Assembly: GCA_028023455.1 (NCBI GenBank)
Contig: JAQFVV010012400.1
Coordinates: 13,337,748 to 13,401,747 of the forward strand
DNA length: 64,000 bases
Direction of reading: 5' to 3'
From: Epiperipatus broadwayi
Taxonomy: Eukaryota; Onychophora; Udeonychophora; Euonychophora; Peripatidae
The notes beneath the pieces were generated by a model, which ran no database searches, was not told the origin of the DNA, and saw nothing but the letters and a program-made list of their open reading frames with translations. A program made the position numbers and the translations under genes. Each line of letters opens with the position of its first letter. The stretch's first letter is position 1. Below are positions 48,093-60,449 of this stretch, piece after piece.

Positions 48093-50440
48093 CTATATAT
48101 ATATATATTACTAAGTACCCCACTTAACACCACTCCTATTAGTAATCCCTTCGTTTGTTTATAATATTCTCCATTAAACTCAAATGTACTATCCTTAGAA
48201 CTAATTCTCATTACTTCTCTCAATTTCTCTATTGGTATTTTAATTTCTTTATATTCATCATTTCTATATCTTTTTATTGCTAACTCTTCTGCTTCTTCCA
48301 CATTTATATTCATATACATTGACACATCTATTTTCACTATAGTCCACTTATTCATTTTTTTATCTTTAATTTCTTTTATTAACTCTTTATTTTAATATAA
48401 AAACTACTTTTCTCATTTAATATATTTCTTAAAAACATTATTTGATATCCATTTAGATATTCTATCAAAATATAAATTTGCATCATTTATAATTGGTCTT
48501 AAAGGCACCTCTTATTTAAATATTTTTGGTGCTCCATATATTCTTGCCATACCACAATCTTTATTTCCCAAAAATGGAAATATTTTTCTATCTACAAATA
48601 CATTATTATATAATCCTTTTACTAAATCATAAATCTTCCCATTTTTTAATTTAGTATCATCTTTTTTTATTTTAATAAAATACTCTTCTGACAACAATTT
48701 ATTCATTTTACCAATATATTCTTCTTTATTCATTAATACTAATTTATTACCTTTATCTGACTTTATAAACATTATTTCTTATTCATATTTATCTCTTATT
48801 TCTTTAACCTTTTATTTTAATTACATTATTTAAATTATTTATCCCCTTATTTTTCTTTTTATCCTTATTTTCAATACTTAATTTTTTTAAATTTTATATA
48901 CCATATTATTCACTTCTTTAAAACTTTCCAGCCATAATTTAGCCTTCATATTAATTACATTATTAATAAACTCGTTTTCATAATTATACCATAATTACTC
49001 TTTAAATACTTTTGTGCTATTTTCTCTACTAATGATTGCACTACTATTATATCCTTATTTTTGCATATTCCATATGGTACATATTTTATGCCTTTATTTA
49101 CTATATTCTTTTCTTTTTCACTTAACTCAATATTCGTTAGATTACAAATCTTCTGCTCATATTTATTAAGTCCTTATTTATAATCTTTAATTTCTTTTCC
49201 ATTTTTCAACCTATCCATTTTCTTATGTCTCATTATTGTATTTGTATTTATAATGTTCACCTTTTCATTACACAATTTCCTAAAAAAATCTTCTTTAACA
49301 GTTACCCTTTTCTTCACAAACTCTTCCATATTATTAATATCTTCATATATTTTATTTTTCATTTTATAACTTTCCTTAATATATTTCTTTAGAATTTTTT
49401 TCTCAATATTCTTCGCATAATTTCTTTTACCACTTATTCTTTTACTTTGTTTATCTAACCTTATAAAATTAGGTATAACTTCATATTTTTCACAATCCTT
49501 TAAAAATTTTATATTATTTTTCAAATTATTTAATTTCATTACCAATTTCCAACTTTCAATGACCATTTTTGATGTATCTCCATTTTCCAATCCTCTAATA
49601 TTCCAAAAACCATTTAATATTATGTATATTCTCCATATTCATATATTATACATTCAAATTCTGCTTCTATATATTTTTGATCTTCAGTCTTTTCACTTCT
49701 TATGGAAATAAGATAATTTTTTTCTTCCATTTCTTATGTATTGATTTCTAATTTTACATATACCATTTACAACTTCCTTAAATACTTTAACAATACTATT
49801 TTTTATGTGAAAACTTTATTCTAAGTTTCGACTGTCGTGCAGTCATCATCAGACCTACAATTTTCAAATATATAATTATACAATTAATATTTTTTATATT
49901 CATATACGTAATTAAATACATAAATAAAACCCTTTTTAACCTGACCATTATTATAAATAATCATTTCCCATTTTATTACTTTAGTCTTAATTAATTCTAT
50001 CTACATTTATTTTATATTACTTTATTTTATTTTTAAAAATATTTATTATAATTGTAATTTTCAAAAACTAACTTTTTACTCTACTATTTAATACATAATA
50101 TTATTGTCATCTTTTTACTTATATTTTTAATCAACTTCTAATCTTTTCTTATTTTTATTACTTTATAATTAACTATTAACTTTTTGCACATTACAAATTA
50201 CCTTTTCACATTTCAAAATTATTCACATCTTTACAATCCTATTTATAAAATCCCAACTGACAAAATTTTCAAAATGTTTATACTTGCTTAACACTGACAT
50301 CTATTGTCATTTTCTTCAACTTTTTTCTTTTAACCTTATTCATATTCAAACTATTATTAATAATAATTGTTTATAAAATTATTGTCTTTATCCCAAAATC
50401 CCAATTAATATTTGGTTTCATATTTTTAATCAATATTATG
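48093..50440 (-). pseudogene. Penelope-like element, minus strand, 5' part (terminal repeat, N-terminus, RT)
   Basis: Reading down from 50440: a tail region shared with the plus copy (for example GTTAAGCAAGTATAAACA), the hammerhead motif at 49865-49805, then coding fragments. At 49590-49174 the N-terminal Penelope domain appears (LKNNIKFLKDCEKYEVIPNF, then a Lys-rich helix). At 48772-48512 come FIKSDKGNKLVLMNKEEYIG and GMARIYGAPKIFK, the diagnostic ADKG..V and YG.PK motifs of this RT class. At 48355-48065 come VKIDVSMYMNINVEEAEE and TKGLLIGVVLSGVLSNIY. It is interrupted at a TA run by the 6.1-kb insertion and continues at 41950. Multiple stops and shifts are present. Confidence 0.85.
49805..49865 (-). 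ncRNA. Hammerhead-ribozyme motif in Penelope terminal repeat, best copy B
   Basis: On the minus strand, CTGATGA (49852-49846) is followed by T, then GACTG, the loop CACGA, CAGTC, then GAAA. Helix II is thus five perfect base pairs between the two invariant core segments. After GAAA, CTT..AAG can form a short helix III, as in the small-helix-III type I hammerheads reported for Penelope-like elements. Helix I pairing is less obvious. Self-cleavage is inferred from family knowledge, not shown here. Confidence 0.72.
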
Positions 50441-53040
50441 AAAATAAGGATATTAATAATGTAATTAATATGATGGATAAATTATGGATGAAAAGTTTTA
50501 ATGAAGTGAATAATATGGTTTATAAAATAAAAAAATTAAGTATTTAAACCAAAGATAAAAAGAAAAATAAGGGAATAACTAATTTAAACAATGTAATTAA
50601 AATAAGAGGTAAATATAAAAAAGAAATAGTGTTTATAGTCAGATAAAGGTAATAAATTAGTATTAATGAATAAAGAAAATATTGGTAAAATGAATAAATT
50701 GTTATCAGAGGAATATTTTATTAAAATAAAGATGATACGAAATTAAAAAATAGAAAGATTTATGAATTAGTAAAAGGATTATATAATAATGGATTAATAG
50801 AAAGAAACATATTTCCATTTTTGGGAAATAAAGAGTGATATGGCAAGAATATATGGAGCACCAAAAATATTTAAATAAGGGGTGCCTTAATTATAAATGG
50901 TGCAAATTCATATTTTGATAGAATATCTAAATGGATATCAAATAACATTTTTAAGAAATATATTAATGATAATAGTTTTTATATTAAAAATAATAAAGAG
51001 TTAATAAAATAAATTAAAGATAAAATAAATGAATACAGTAATTATAAGTTGACTATGGTGAAAATAGATGTGTCAATGTACATGAATATAAATGTGGAAG
51101 AAACAATAGAGTAGGCAATAAAAAGATATAGAAATGATGAATATAAAAAAATTAAAATACCAACAGAGAAATCGAAAGAAATAACGCGAATTTGAGTTTA
51201 ATGGAGAATATTATAAACAAAAGAAGGGATTACTAATAGGAGGGGTGTTAAGTGAGGGTACTTAGTAATATATATATATATATATGGATAATATGGAAGA
51301 TTTAATGATTAATAATAGTAATGGTCCAATTTTTATGAAAAGCTATGTTGATGATTACTTATTGATTTTTAATAAGAATCAAATAGTTATCTATCTTGAA
51401 GAGATTAATAAGTTAGATAAAAATATAAATTTTACAATTGAAAATGATAATAAGTTATCATATTTACATATTTTGTAAAAGACGTCATATAAAAATGGTG
51501 AATGCAGGATAAAGACATCTGTATAAAAAAAACTTAATATAAATAATAATATAAGTAATTTGAATTTGAATACAGATGTTAAATATAAAATAATTAGTAT
51601 AAATTTAATAATATCTAGATCTTGGAATTCTTGATCAAATGAAGAAGATTATAGTAAACAGGGAGAAGTGATAATTAAAGAGTTTAGGGGTAATGACAAT
51701 CTAGAAAAAGTTATAGAAGAAAGTATAAGAAAATCAGAAAAAAAAATTAACAAAAATAATGTGAAAGTATGTAAAAAAAAAAAAAAAATTGATAAGAACA
51801 AATATATAGGTATTAAAAGTTATAATAATATTATAAAAAGTATGAATAAAAAAATTATTAGAATTAATAAAAAGTTTAATAATGTAATAAAATTTAAGAT
51901 AGAAAATAAAAGAAGGAAGAATATACTTAATATGTATTATGTATAAAAAAAATATTATTGATATTTATATAGCTGTTGTAAAGAATTTATTATTTTCTGA
52001 TTATTATTTTATGCAAGAACAGCATTAAGACTTAATCTTTCCCAATTTCAAAATATTAGATAATAAATATGTGAAAAAAGTAGAAAAATGCATAAATGGA
52101 ATATATAAAATTGAATGTGTCATATAAAAGTACAAATATATAAAACTAATTATATAGAAGAAACAAAGAATTCAATTTATACAAGACTGATTCAACATAA
52201 ATATGATAAAAGATCATCTATTTATTTGCATTCATTAGAAAGAGGTTATAGGTTTGAGGAAGATAGTATAAAAATGATTAATTATAAAAATAATAGAAGG
52301 GATAGGAAACTTAAAGAAGCAATATTGATTAAAAATAAAAAAACAAAATCTTAATAGAGATTTTGGGGTAAAGATAAAATTTTTATAAATGATTATTATT
52401 AATAGTTTGAATATGAATAAGGTTAAAAGAAGAAAGTTGAAGAAAATGATCGAGAGTGGTGTTAAGCAAGTATAAACATTTTGAAAATTTTGTCAGTTGG
52501 GTTTTTAGAAATAGGTTTGTAAAAAGATGAGTAATTTTGTAATGTGAAAAGTAATTTGAAATGTGGAAAAAGTTAATTATAAAATATTTAATAAAAATAA
52601 GAAAAGGTTAGAAGTTGATTAAAAATATAAGTAAAAAACAATACTATATATTAAATAGTAGAGTAAAAAGTTAAAGTTTTTTAAAATTACAATTATAATA
52701 AATATTTTAAAAAATAAAATAAAGTAATATAAAATAAATGTGGATAGAATTAATTAAGAGTAATGTAATAAAATGGGAAATGATTATTTATAATGGTCAG
52801 GTTAAAATATGTTTTATTTGAGTATTTAAATATGCATGCGAATATATATAAAATGTACTAATTGTATAATTATATATTTGGATATTGTAATCCTGATGAT
52901 GACTGCAGACATTCAAAACTGTTAGAACAAAGTTTTCATATAAAAAATAGTACTGTTAAAGTGTTTAAGGAAGTTGTAAATGATATGATACGTAAAAGTA
53001 AAAACCAATACATAAGAAAAGGAAAAAGAAAATTATATTT
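50441..53040 (+). pseudogene. Penelope-like element, plus-strand copy, lacking its 5' end
   Basis: It starts abruptly inside the N-terminal coding region (matching minus-copy sequence near 48990) and runs through the RT: SDKGNKLVLMNKEN-like at about 50640, MVKIDVSMYMNINVEE (51056), GLLIGGVLS (51230), FMKSYVDDYLLIFNKNQ with the YVDD catalytic box (51334), and NKLDKNINFTIENDNKLSYL. A Lys/Asn-rich linker (51668-51946) and the GIY-YIG nuclease follow (YIEETKNSIYTRLIQHKYDK and YLHSLERGYRF, 52115-52354). Then come the non-coding tail and terminal repeat with a decayed hammerhead core. It is head-to-head with the minus-strand copy at 50440. Frameshifts and stops kill it. Confidence 0.85.
52880..52945 (+). 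ncRNA. Hammerhead-ribozyme-like motif, decayed copy C
   Basis: CTGATGA (52893-52899) is followed by TGACTGCAGACATTCAAAAC. The invariant GAAA has become AAAA and helix II is imperfect. Context and flanks (AAAGTTTTCATATAAAAAAT) are the same as in copies A and B. Confidence 0.5.
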
Positions 53041-53044
53041 CTTC

Positions 53045-55075
53045 TTTTATTTTATTTTCTTCTAACTTACTCTAAACATTCACTCTCCATCCACACACCA
53101 TTCTTTCTACTTTTATTATTTTCTATCACATTATTACCATTTCTATTACAAAGAAATTATGATCACTATTACATACTCTCCCTTCATTATCACATTTTCA
53201 TTTTCCATACTTTATTCATTCCCTCTTTATCTATTAATACATAATCTATTGTGTGAAATATGTTATTTCTACCCATGTGCATTGCCCCTCATAAATATTT
53301 GATAAATTTCCAATGCTCAAATTCAGTCTCTGACAAAAAAAATTTCAAAAACTGTTCATTTTTGTTACCTAAGTCATCAATTTATTCAACATGCCCATTC
53401 ATATCCCCTATAACCATTATTTTCATCCCCGTTTTTTTGAAATTCTGTATATCCTTAAATAGGCATTCATATATGTTACTGTTCATCTCCATTATAATTT
53501 GACTATAGCCACCATCCATTTTTGTCTTCCTAACATTATCTCAAACCACAAATGTCCTTGACATTTCACAATATTTAAATATTTTTTTGACATAACTCAT
53601 ACCACCACCCCTTTTTTTCTACTTATACCCTGCCATATCAAATTTTCCAGTGTAGGTTCTTATCTTAGAAGTGTTTCCACTACTGCTAATACCTCAAGCC
53701 CTTCATTTTTAACTGCATTTAATTCCAACCACTTTTCTGGTCTCCTACCACCTTATATATTTAAATATCTAATTTTAACAATTTCTTCCTTTCTTACTAC
53801 TTTTTATAAATTCTTTTGACTTTTTTATCCATTATATCTGTAATTAATGTGTTTATCATTAATTTTACAGACCCATTCCCTGTCCATATCTACATTTATA
53901 TGTGGATCAGTTACTCTTTGCTTACTTCTTACATCCTGTCCATTCTTAACCTTTTTTTTTTTTTGATAATATTGTAATTTAAAACCATACTTCCCTTTAT
54001 AAGTTTCTCGAACTATAATATTTTTCAAAAATCCAACCCCCTAATGCTTTACTTCCTTGTTTTGCTAAATGCAATCCATCTTTACTATGTAACTCCCTCC
54101 TATTAATAAAAATAATCCCACCCTTCCACAAACATAACATTTGTCACAATTTTTTCAATTTCATTTATAGAACATGCTTTAACATATATGTATTGTCGAA
54201 TCTTGGTAGTAATCTTACTACTCATACTCTTCCATTAACCTTAATCAAACTATTAATCAATTCTTTGTAATCATCCATTACTCTCTCTGACAGCTCTGAA
54301 AAATTATTTGTCCCCACCATGATATAAATATCTCTACTCTCCTGTTTATTTACCTTATCTGTAACATCCCTAATTGTAGCTCCTGGCAAACCTATTCTCT
54401 TACATACCAATTTCTATTTTCCCTTGCAATTATATCTCCAGACCCACTAATTAGCCAGTCCCCTATCAAGATTGTCTTATAGTTTACTTTTCCTAATTCA
54501 TCTGTAATATCCTCTTTAACCTTCTGAACTTCCTTATTTATTTCTTCCTTATCGTTTCTATTCATTAATTCCTTAATCTACCCACATTTCATATCTAATG
54601 CTTTTAATTTTACTTCTACCGTCTTTAATTCTTCCTCTATCTTACTTATTCTTTGCACTATTTATTTTGTCATCCAGATCACTTTTCACTCTACTAAAAA
54701 TATACTTCATTCTATCATTCTTACCTATATTTTCCTCCATTTCTCGTGATTTTCTCTTTAAATTATCTACCTTTAAAAACCATTTTTTTCACTTTGTTTA
54801 TCATACTTATACATGACATATATAACCATGCACCTTCTGTATCCTTTCTAATCTTATTTACGCACTTCAGATAAAAAACCTTATCACACAATGCACATGC
54901 TACCAAACAATACCTAGTTTCCTTCTGACCATCATATATACAGTGTGGGATAGAAATGTAGTTCATATTTACTTATTTATCCAATTCCCGTACTCTATAT
55001 TTAAATTTGTGATTTTTGTACCACTCTTCAAACCTCTTTACAAAATTTTTTTTTTATAATGGATGCTGAGAAACA
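53045..55075 (-). pseudogene. CR1/L2-type LINE, 5' half: ORF1 (zinc finger plus SGNH esterase) and ORF2 endonuclease start
   Basis: Reading down from 55075: a PHD-like Cys-rich segment (IPHCIYDGQKETRYCLVACA, LCDKVFYLKCVNKIRK), then an SGNH/GDSL esterase domain: IGDWLISGSGDIIA, LPGATIRDVTDKVNKQES, IYIMVGTNNFSELSER and DGLHLAKQGSKALGGWIF (the DGLH block carries the family's catalytic Asp/His). ORF1 proteins of CR1/L2 LINEs have this architecture. The block-I motif is GDW instead of GDS, so the nucleophile Ser appears lost. Below 53800 comes the ORF2 endonuclease beginning (IRYLNI, EKWLELNAVKNEGLEVLAVV and ETLLR). The RT is absent because the copy abuts the Penelope-like element at 53040. Confidence 0.78.
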
Positions 55076-58000
55076 CACAGTCCCCTAAACAAACACTTCA
55101 ATGTTACACTCTTTCTCAAATGAATCATTCAAATTTTAAAATTTTTTTAATAGCAAACCTCCTAAAATCCAAATAATCTTAAATATGCCTTAGTTTACGG
55201 TCTCATTACAATAAACAACAACAAAAATGTCTTTCTTTATATTTAAAATGACGGCGTCTCTTTCCAAACATTAACAATATTTTTCTCAATCTGTCCAAAT
55301 CCAAATCAACTTATCACTATGTGTTTCAACTCCCTTTTCACATATAATCTAAACAAACATTCTCCAGCAACAGAGATTTTTATCTAGATGTTATTAAAAA
55401 TATACAAAAGTTTAACTTATCTTGTGAAGGAACCAATTGAAAGAAAAAACAATAACTTTATACTGCAGACTTTATAAGCAAACAGATTTTTGAATTTCAA
55501 TAAAAGAATTTAAAAGTAAAATTTACATACATAAAAACGTAAACATAGGATGGTTAAATAGTAAAAATCTATACAAATTAATAGGGAATTATTGAATAAA
55601 AGATATAAAATATAAAAAAGGAATTGCATATAAAATTTTAGAAATTGCAATGATTTATTATGGACATACAAAGAAACAATTAGAAGAGGAAAACACAATA
55701 ATGCAATTAATATATAAGGTAATAAATCTGCATTATATATTATTTAATTAAAATATGGACATAAAACAGAATCTATAAAAAATATAAAACCTTTAAACTA
55801 TATTAACTAAAAGAAGGAAAATATATAAAAAGAATTACATTAACTATAACAAGCATAACTATATATATAAAACATATATTAATTTAAAATAAAAACTGGC
55901 TAATTAAAAATAAATGAAAAATTATGTAGTAAACATTTATATAAGTTTTCTTTTTCCATACATACTATATTATGATAATTCATTACAGTTAATTTTGTAT
56001 ATAAAAATGATAGATATTACTATTCATGCAATGAAAATTGAAGTATTAAAATAGTTTCCATCACACCGATAAGGACAAAAAAAATAATTTGCCGAAAAAA
56101 CTTTTTGGATTATTTTTATAATGTCTACACAATTAATGCTAGTATATTAAGACATTTCACATTAAATTGTGTGACTTATTTAAATATATGAAAACCAAGG
56201 GTCTAAATTTTTTTCCCATTTTGGATGTTAGCATTATTCATATATTTTCAATGCAAATATTATACATACACCCTAAATATATATACATATACTCACACAT
56301 TTTATTACTTATTCTTAATTTATTCATTACTTTTAAATATGCTATCCAACTTAGACTATTTTTAACTTCTACAATATTCAAAGATGTTTTTAAAAAAGTT
56401 CTATAGAGGCAGTAATAAAAAAGTTTAAAATAAAAAAAATTTTCAAAAATATCAATATGTAAATTTTTTAATTTACATATTGATATTTTTGAACAACTAT
56501 TTAACATAACTTAATTTTTTAAAAATTAAAATAGTACTAAAACTAAGTATTTAACTTGTATTAGCATATTTAAAGAGATAATAAATTAATAATAAAAAAG
56601 AATGTGTGGATATATATATATATGTGTGTGTATGCATGCATGTACATATGAAATATTTTTACTTTTTTAATTTTATCAAAATGATATGGATGTACATATG
56701 TAATGGAATGCAATGTTTTTGGGTGTTTGCATAAAAGATGATATATTTTTGAAGACAATTGCTATAGTTGAAAATGTTAAGTAATTAAACCCCAATGGCT
56801 ATATTTTTATAATGTAAACATTACCACTGCTATCTGATACCACTCATGAAAAAAGTGTTATGACATAATTAAGATTCCAAATAAAAATTGAAAAAAAAAT
56901 AAAACAACTAAAAATAATTTACTTTAGACTGGAATATTTGCTACATATTTTTCCACTGGGGTACAATTTTTTTGAATATAATTGCTATAGCAAGTATATG
57001 ATACAATCCATGAGAAAAGAATGAAGATTCCAAATAGGCATTTAAAATAAGTAAAACTAAAAATAATTTTAAGTTTTATTTATAAAAAAATAAAATTACT
57101 TACATTTAAAATCTAACTAATACAAAATATCACTAATGTTAAACAAAAAATGTAAGTACACAATGTAAGCAAAATATATACCATTTATTTTTTTGCAAAA
57201 TACAATCACATTTACAAAGATACTGAGACAGACACTTATTCAATTCAAAAAATTATAGGAAATAAAAGCATATGAAAATTTTGTGCAGTATAACATACTA
57301 CCTGTAGCCATTGCAATATCAACTGAATAAAGCATTGTGAAAAATAAATTTCAGATTACTTGTTAAGTAAACATTAAAATATAACTCAATATTTAACTTA
57401 TTTATAATGAAGTTATAAAAATAAATAATTGTTATGAAAAATTGTCGAAATTTTTTATTTTCTGTGCTATATGTGAACCCAGAACATGTTACATAAGTAA
57501 GAATAAATTTGAGCAGAAATCTGTATATTTGCCTAAATTTATATCATATTAAATGGAATAACTGGCTATTATACTAATTTATTTTTCTAAAATATTTAAT
57601 ATATTCATAATGCAAAGTTTTTTTTTAAAGTATCTTAGATTCACTATTTCTGTTATAAAAAGCTTAGTTTTACTTCACTTATGATTCGTAATCTATATCT
57701 TGTACTTGAAATGCACATCCATGAAGCTATATTAAAAGTTTATATTTGCTTAGCGCTTTCGGAAACTTCGTGCTCCCATAGAGAAAATAAAAAAAAACAA
57801 TTTTATTAACTATTATAACTGATTGGGTTACATGGCGCACAACAACATGGTTATGTGTGCACATATATATAAAATAAAGGAAAAGTAGAAATAAATACAG
57901 ACAAATTTTTGTAGATATTTTCTACATGACTGTCAAGGATTAAATAACTCAATTTAAAACAGAATTTTAATATTAATTAAAACATTTAAAAAGGTCTAAA

Positions 58001-58618
58001 TAAATTATTATTATTATTATTCTGATTTTGAAATTTAAAAACAAGCATGTTCATAATAATTGCAAAAATTTCTATTATGTATTTTTGAAGTCTTTTAATT
58101 AATTGGTAAATTTCTCTATCTAAGTAACAACATGTATATCACATTTTGATAAAAATTTCAAACTTGTCGTCAAAAAGGATTAGAAAGATTAAAAAAACCT
58201 GTTTTCAATTAAGATATTTTTATCACCTCCAAATAATTCTATAAAAAAGCTGATAAAAATATCAGTTCAGTCTGGTTAATATATTTTGAAAAGCAAATGG
58301 CCAATGTCTGGATAGTAGTTTTTGAAAAAAATTGTCTGGTTTTAGTTTTTGAGGAATTTGGCTAGTAAATTTTTTGTGCAAGTGGCAAACAATTAGCTGA
58401 CCAAAGATAACTGCAGTTTATTATTAGCTGTAATAGAGTTGGCAGAATAGCTACCATAAATCAGATGTAGCTGAATTCAGGACAGTAGATTCAGCGGCAA
58501 TCTACTAATTCATTATGTTGGAGTTTAAATATACTTTTGAAAAGATCCAACTTCTTTGTATTCATCTATAGTTGACATAGGATTAGTTTGCTGGCCTGAG
58601 CTCTAGATAAAAGGGAGA
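55076..58618. other. AT-rich DNA, no gene seen
   Basis: The first 300 bases may be the 5' leader of the LINE to the left. The rest has poly-A/T runs, a short TATATG/TGTGTATG microsatellite (56611-56650), a perfect hairpin (56442-56493) and a GCTTAGCGCTTTC fragment near 57751 shared with the foldback element at 9194. I found no INO80D N-terminal exon here despite looking for its Cys-rich motifs on the minus strand. Confidence 0.5.
56442..56493. repeat. Perfect 23-bp hairpin
   Basis: TTCAAAAATATCAATATG then TAAAT (56442-56464) and its exact reverse complement (56471-56493) are separated by the loop TTTTTA. No flanking gene or element boundary explains it. Confidence 0.85.
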
Positions 58619-58774
58619 ATGCCAACCATACCAGAATTATACTTTTCTGATGCGGACAATGGCCTGAATTATGACTATTTTTTGATGATAGACCAAAAAC
58701 CACTTACCAAAAGAAAGCTTGAAGAATTAGTATATGTATGCTGCTGTGTATCTATATATGCAGGGAACCACTAA
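58619..58774 (+). CDS. Possible small ORF, 51 residues, unrecognised
   Basis: An ATG-started frame reads MPTIPELYFSDADNGLNYD, YFLMIDQKPLTKRKLEELVY, ends in NH and stops at TAA. Its composition is less AT-driven than the surroundings and an AATAAA lies just after the stop (58773-58778). No family is recognised and a TAG lies shortly upstream in frame. It could be a chance frame or part of a decayed element. Confidence 0.2.
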   Translation: MPTIPELYFSDADNGLNYDYFLMIDQKPLTKRKLEELVYVCCCVSIYAGNH

Positions 58775-59437
58775 TAAATGTGTCGCATGTATATACAGTG
58801 AGTTGTTTTATTTAAATATTTTTTGGTCTGAAATGACATTTTAAAATTAGAGATTTATAAAACGATTTTAATTTTCATTTACTAAGAAAAAAGACACATT
58901 TTAAAAATAAAACAAACATAATTTTGCATGAATAATTTAAAAAAAAAACGTTTACCTAATTAATCTTGAGAGTGACCCGTAAAGAAAGACTGTAATCAGT
59001 AAAGATAATTTCATAACCAATTTTAAATTATACCTATAGTTTACTGATACACATGTATGTGTGAATTTAATATATTTTAACCAAGGAATTAACTATGAAA
59101 AATATAATATTATTGTAATAATTAAAATAGGTAAATACCAGTGTACGAATACACACACATATATATTAAATCTTGTCCTATAATTATCATCTTGAAAGCT
59201 TGCAGCGGCAACATAGTACCACAGTGGTACTTTGTTGAAGTTTTATTCTTTTTAAAATTGTGTAAAAGCTACAAACATCACGTCAACAGAAATCCCAGCA
59301 TTTGTTGCTCCTTTTGACACTCTTTTTAATGGCGTATATCATGTCAGAATCTGATAAAATTTGAATTTTATTTTTTTTATTAAAAGAATCATTTAATTTT
59401 TTTTTTTTGCTCAGTTTACTAGTTTTCACGGAGAAAA
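58775..59437. other. AT-rich DNA, no gene seen
   Basis: Nothing is supported, though 59200-59340 is somewhat richer in CG dinucleotides (GCAGCGGCAA, ATCACGTCAA) than the surroundings and could be regulatory or an old element end. Confidence 0.35.
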
Positions 59438-59545
59438 TGAAGGCAGAAAATTTTTAAACGGCCAAAGAGCCTACTAAAATGGATTAAAAATGTGCCAATA
59501 ATTTTCATTTCAAGGCCTTTGAAACGTAATCAGAATATTGGATCG
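59438..59545 (+). CDS. Possible internal exon of an unidentified plus-strand gene
   Basis: Between a GGCAG acceptor and the strong donor GTAAGTATT at 59546 one frame reads KIFKRPKSLLKWIKNVPIIF then ISRPLKRNQNIG plus two bases of a Ser codon. A better polypyrimidine-AG (TTTTTTTTTTGCTCAG) ends at 59415, but starting there puts a stop in this frame. The phase fits the exon at 62654 exactly (about a one-in-three chance). The Lys/Arg-rich sequence resembles nothing I can name. Confidence 0.3.
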
Positions 59546-60297
59546 TAAGTATTACAAATTTTTATTTTTTATTTATTTCAATAGTAAATTATTTAATAAA
59601 TGGCATGTTTACATTTGTATTGGTATCTGTATAGTATATAAATTATATATTAAATCATTTATGCTCTTTAGTATACGCATATATTGTGCAGCTAATGGAG
59701 TAGCGCTCATATAAAATTGTGTTTACAATTATTAAAAATAAAAAATTTCATAAACAATGTAAAGATTTAAAATTAAAATTCCAATAAATAAAATCACTGC
59801 AAAATAGGTCTCATAAAAGGAAATGAAGATTTTAATAAATAAATAATATGTAAGTCCGAATAAGTTGCGAGAATTGTTTACAAAAGTTTGGAGTTATTAA
59901 AAATAATAAAAAAAGAAGAAATATAGTTAACCCCGGAGAAAATTAAACTCTGCGTCATTTGTAAAGTTTTACAAATTAATTAAGAGTAATTCAGGGGAGA
60001 GAGTTTAACTTGGAAAAGTTAAAACTATAAAAGACTAAAAATAAAGCGTTTACATGAAATTAAAAAGACTCTCTTTTCATTTAATTTAAAAAAAAAAAAA
60101 AAAAAACTAAAAAACTCTTTTCATTTACTTAAAATAAAATATACATGTATGTGAATAAAGATTGTGTTTGAATATAAAAATCATTATAAAATGTGTGCAA
60201 ATTAAAAAATTAAAGTATGAAAGTTAAATATTAAAACAAATGAAAATGTATAATTAATATTCCCTCAAAGATCATATATACTCATAAGGTATATAAA

Positions 60298-60385
60298 AAC
60301 AGGATTAGCAATAGCCACGAACTAAAATCCATAAACAGGATTAGCAATGGCTACTAATTAAAAACCACAAACAGGATTAATTAAA
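60298..60385 (+). repeat. Tandem repeat, about 37 bp, 2.4 copies
   Basis: AACAGGATTAGCAATAGCCA with CGAACTAAAATCCAT is followed by AACAGGATTAGCAATGGCTA with CTAATTAAAAACCAC and then AACAGGATTAATTAAAA. It is a small minisatellite. Confidence 0.85.
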
Positions 60386-60449
60386 AGGAATTTTAAGAAT
60401 TTAATCAAAGCAGTGGATAAATTCAAAAACTAATTAACGAAATGACAAG

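Noticed and set aside
53260-54816. Plus-strand ORFs at 53260-53502 and 54598-54816
   Set aside because: They are antisense to the minus-strand CR1/L2 LINE endonuclease and ORF1, whose conserved motifs lie on the other strand.
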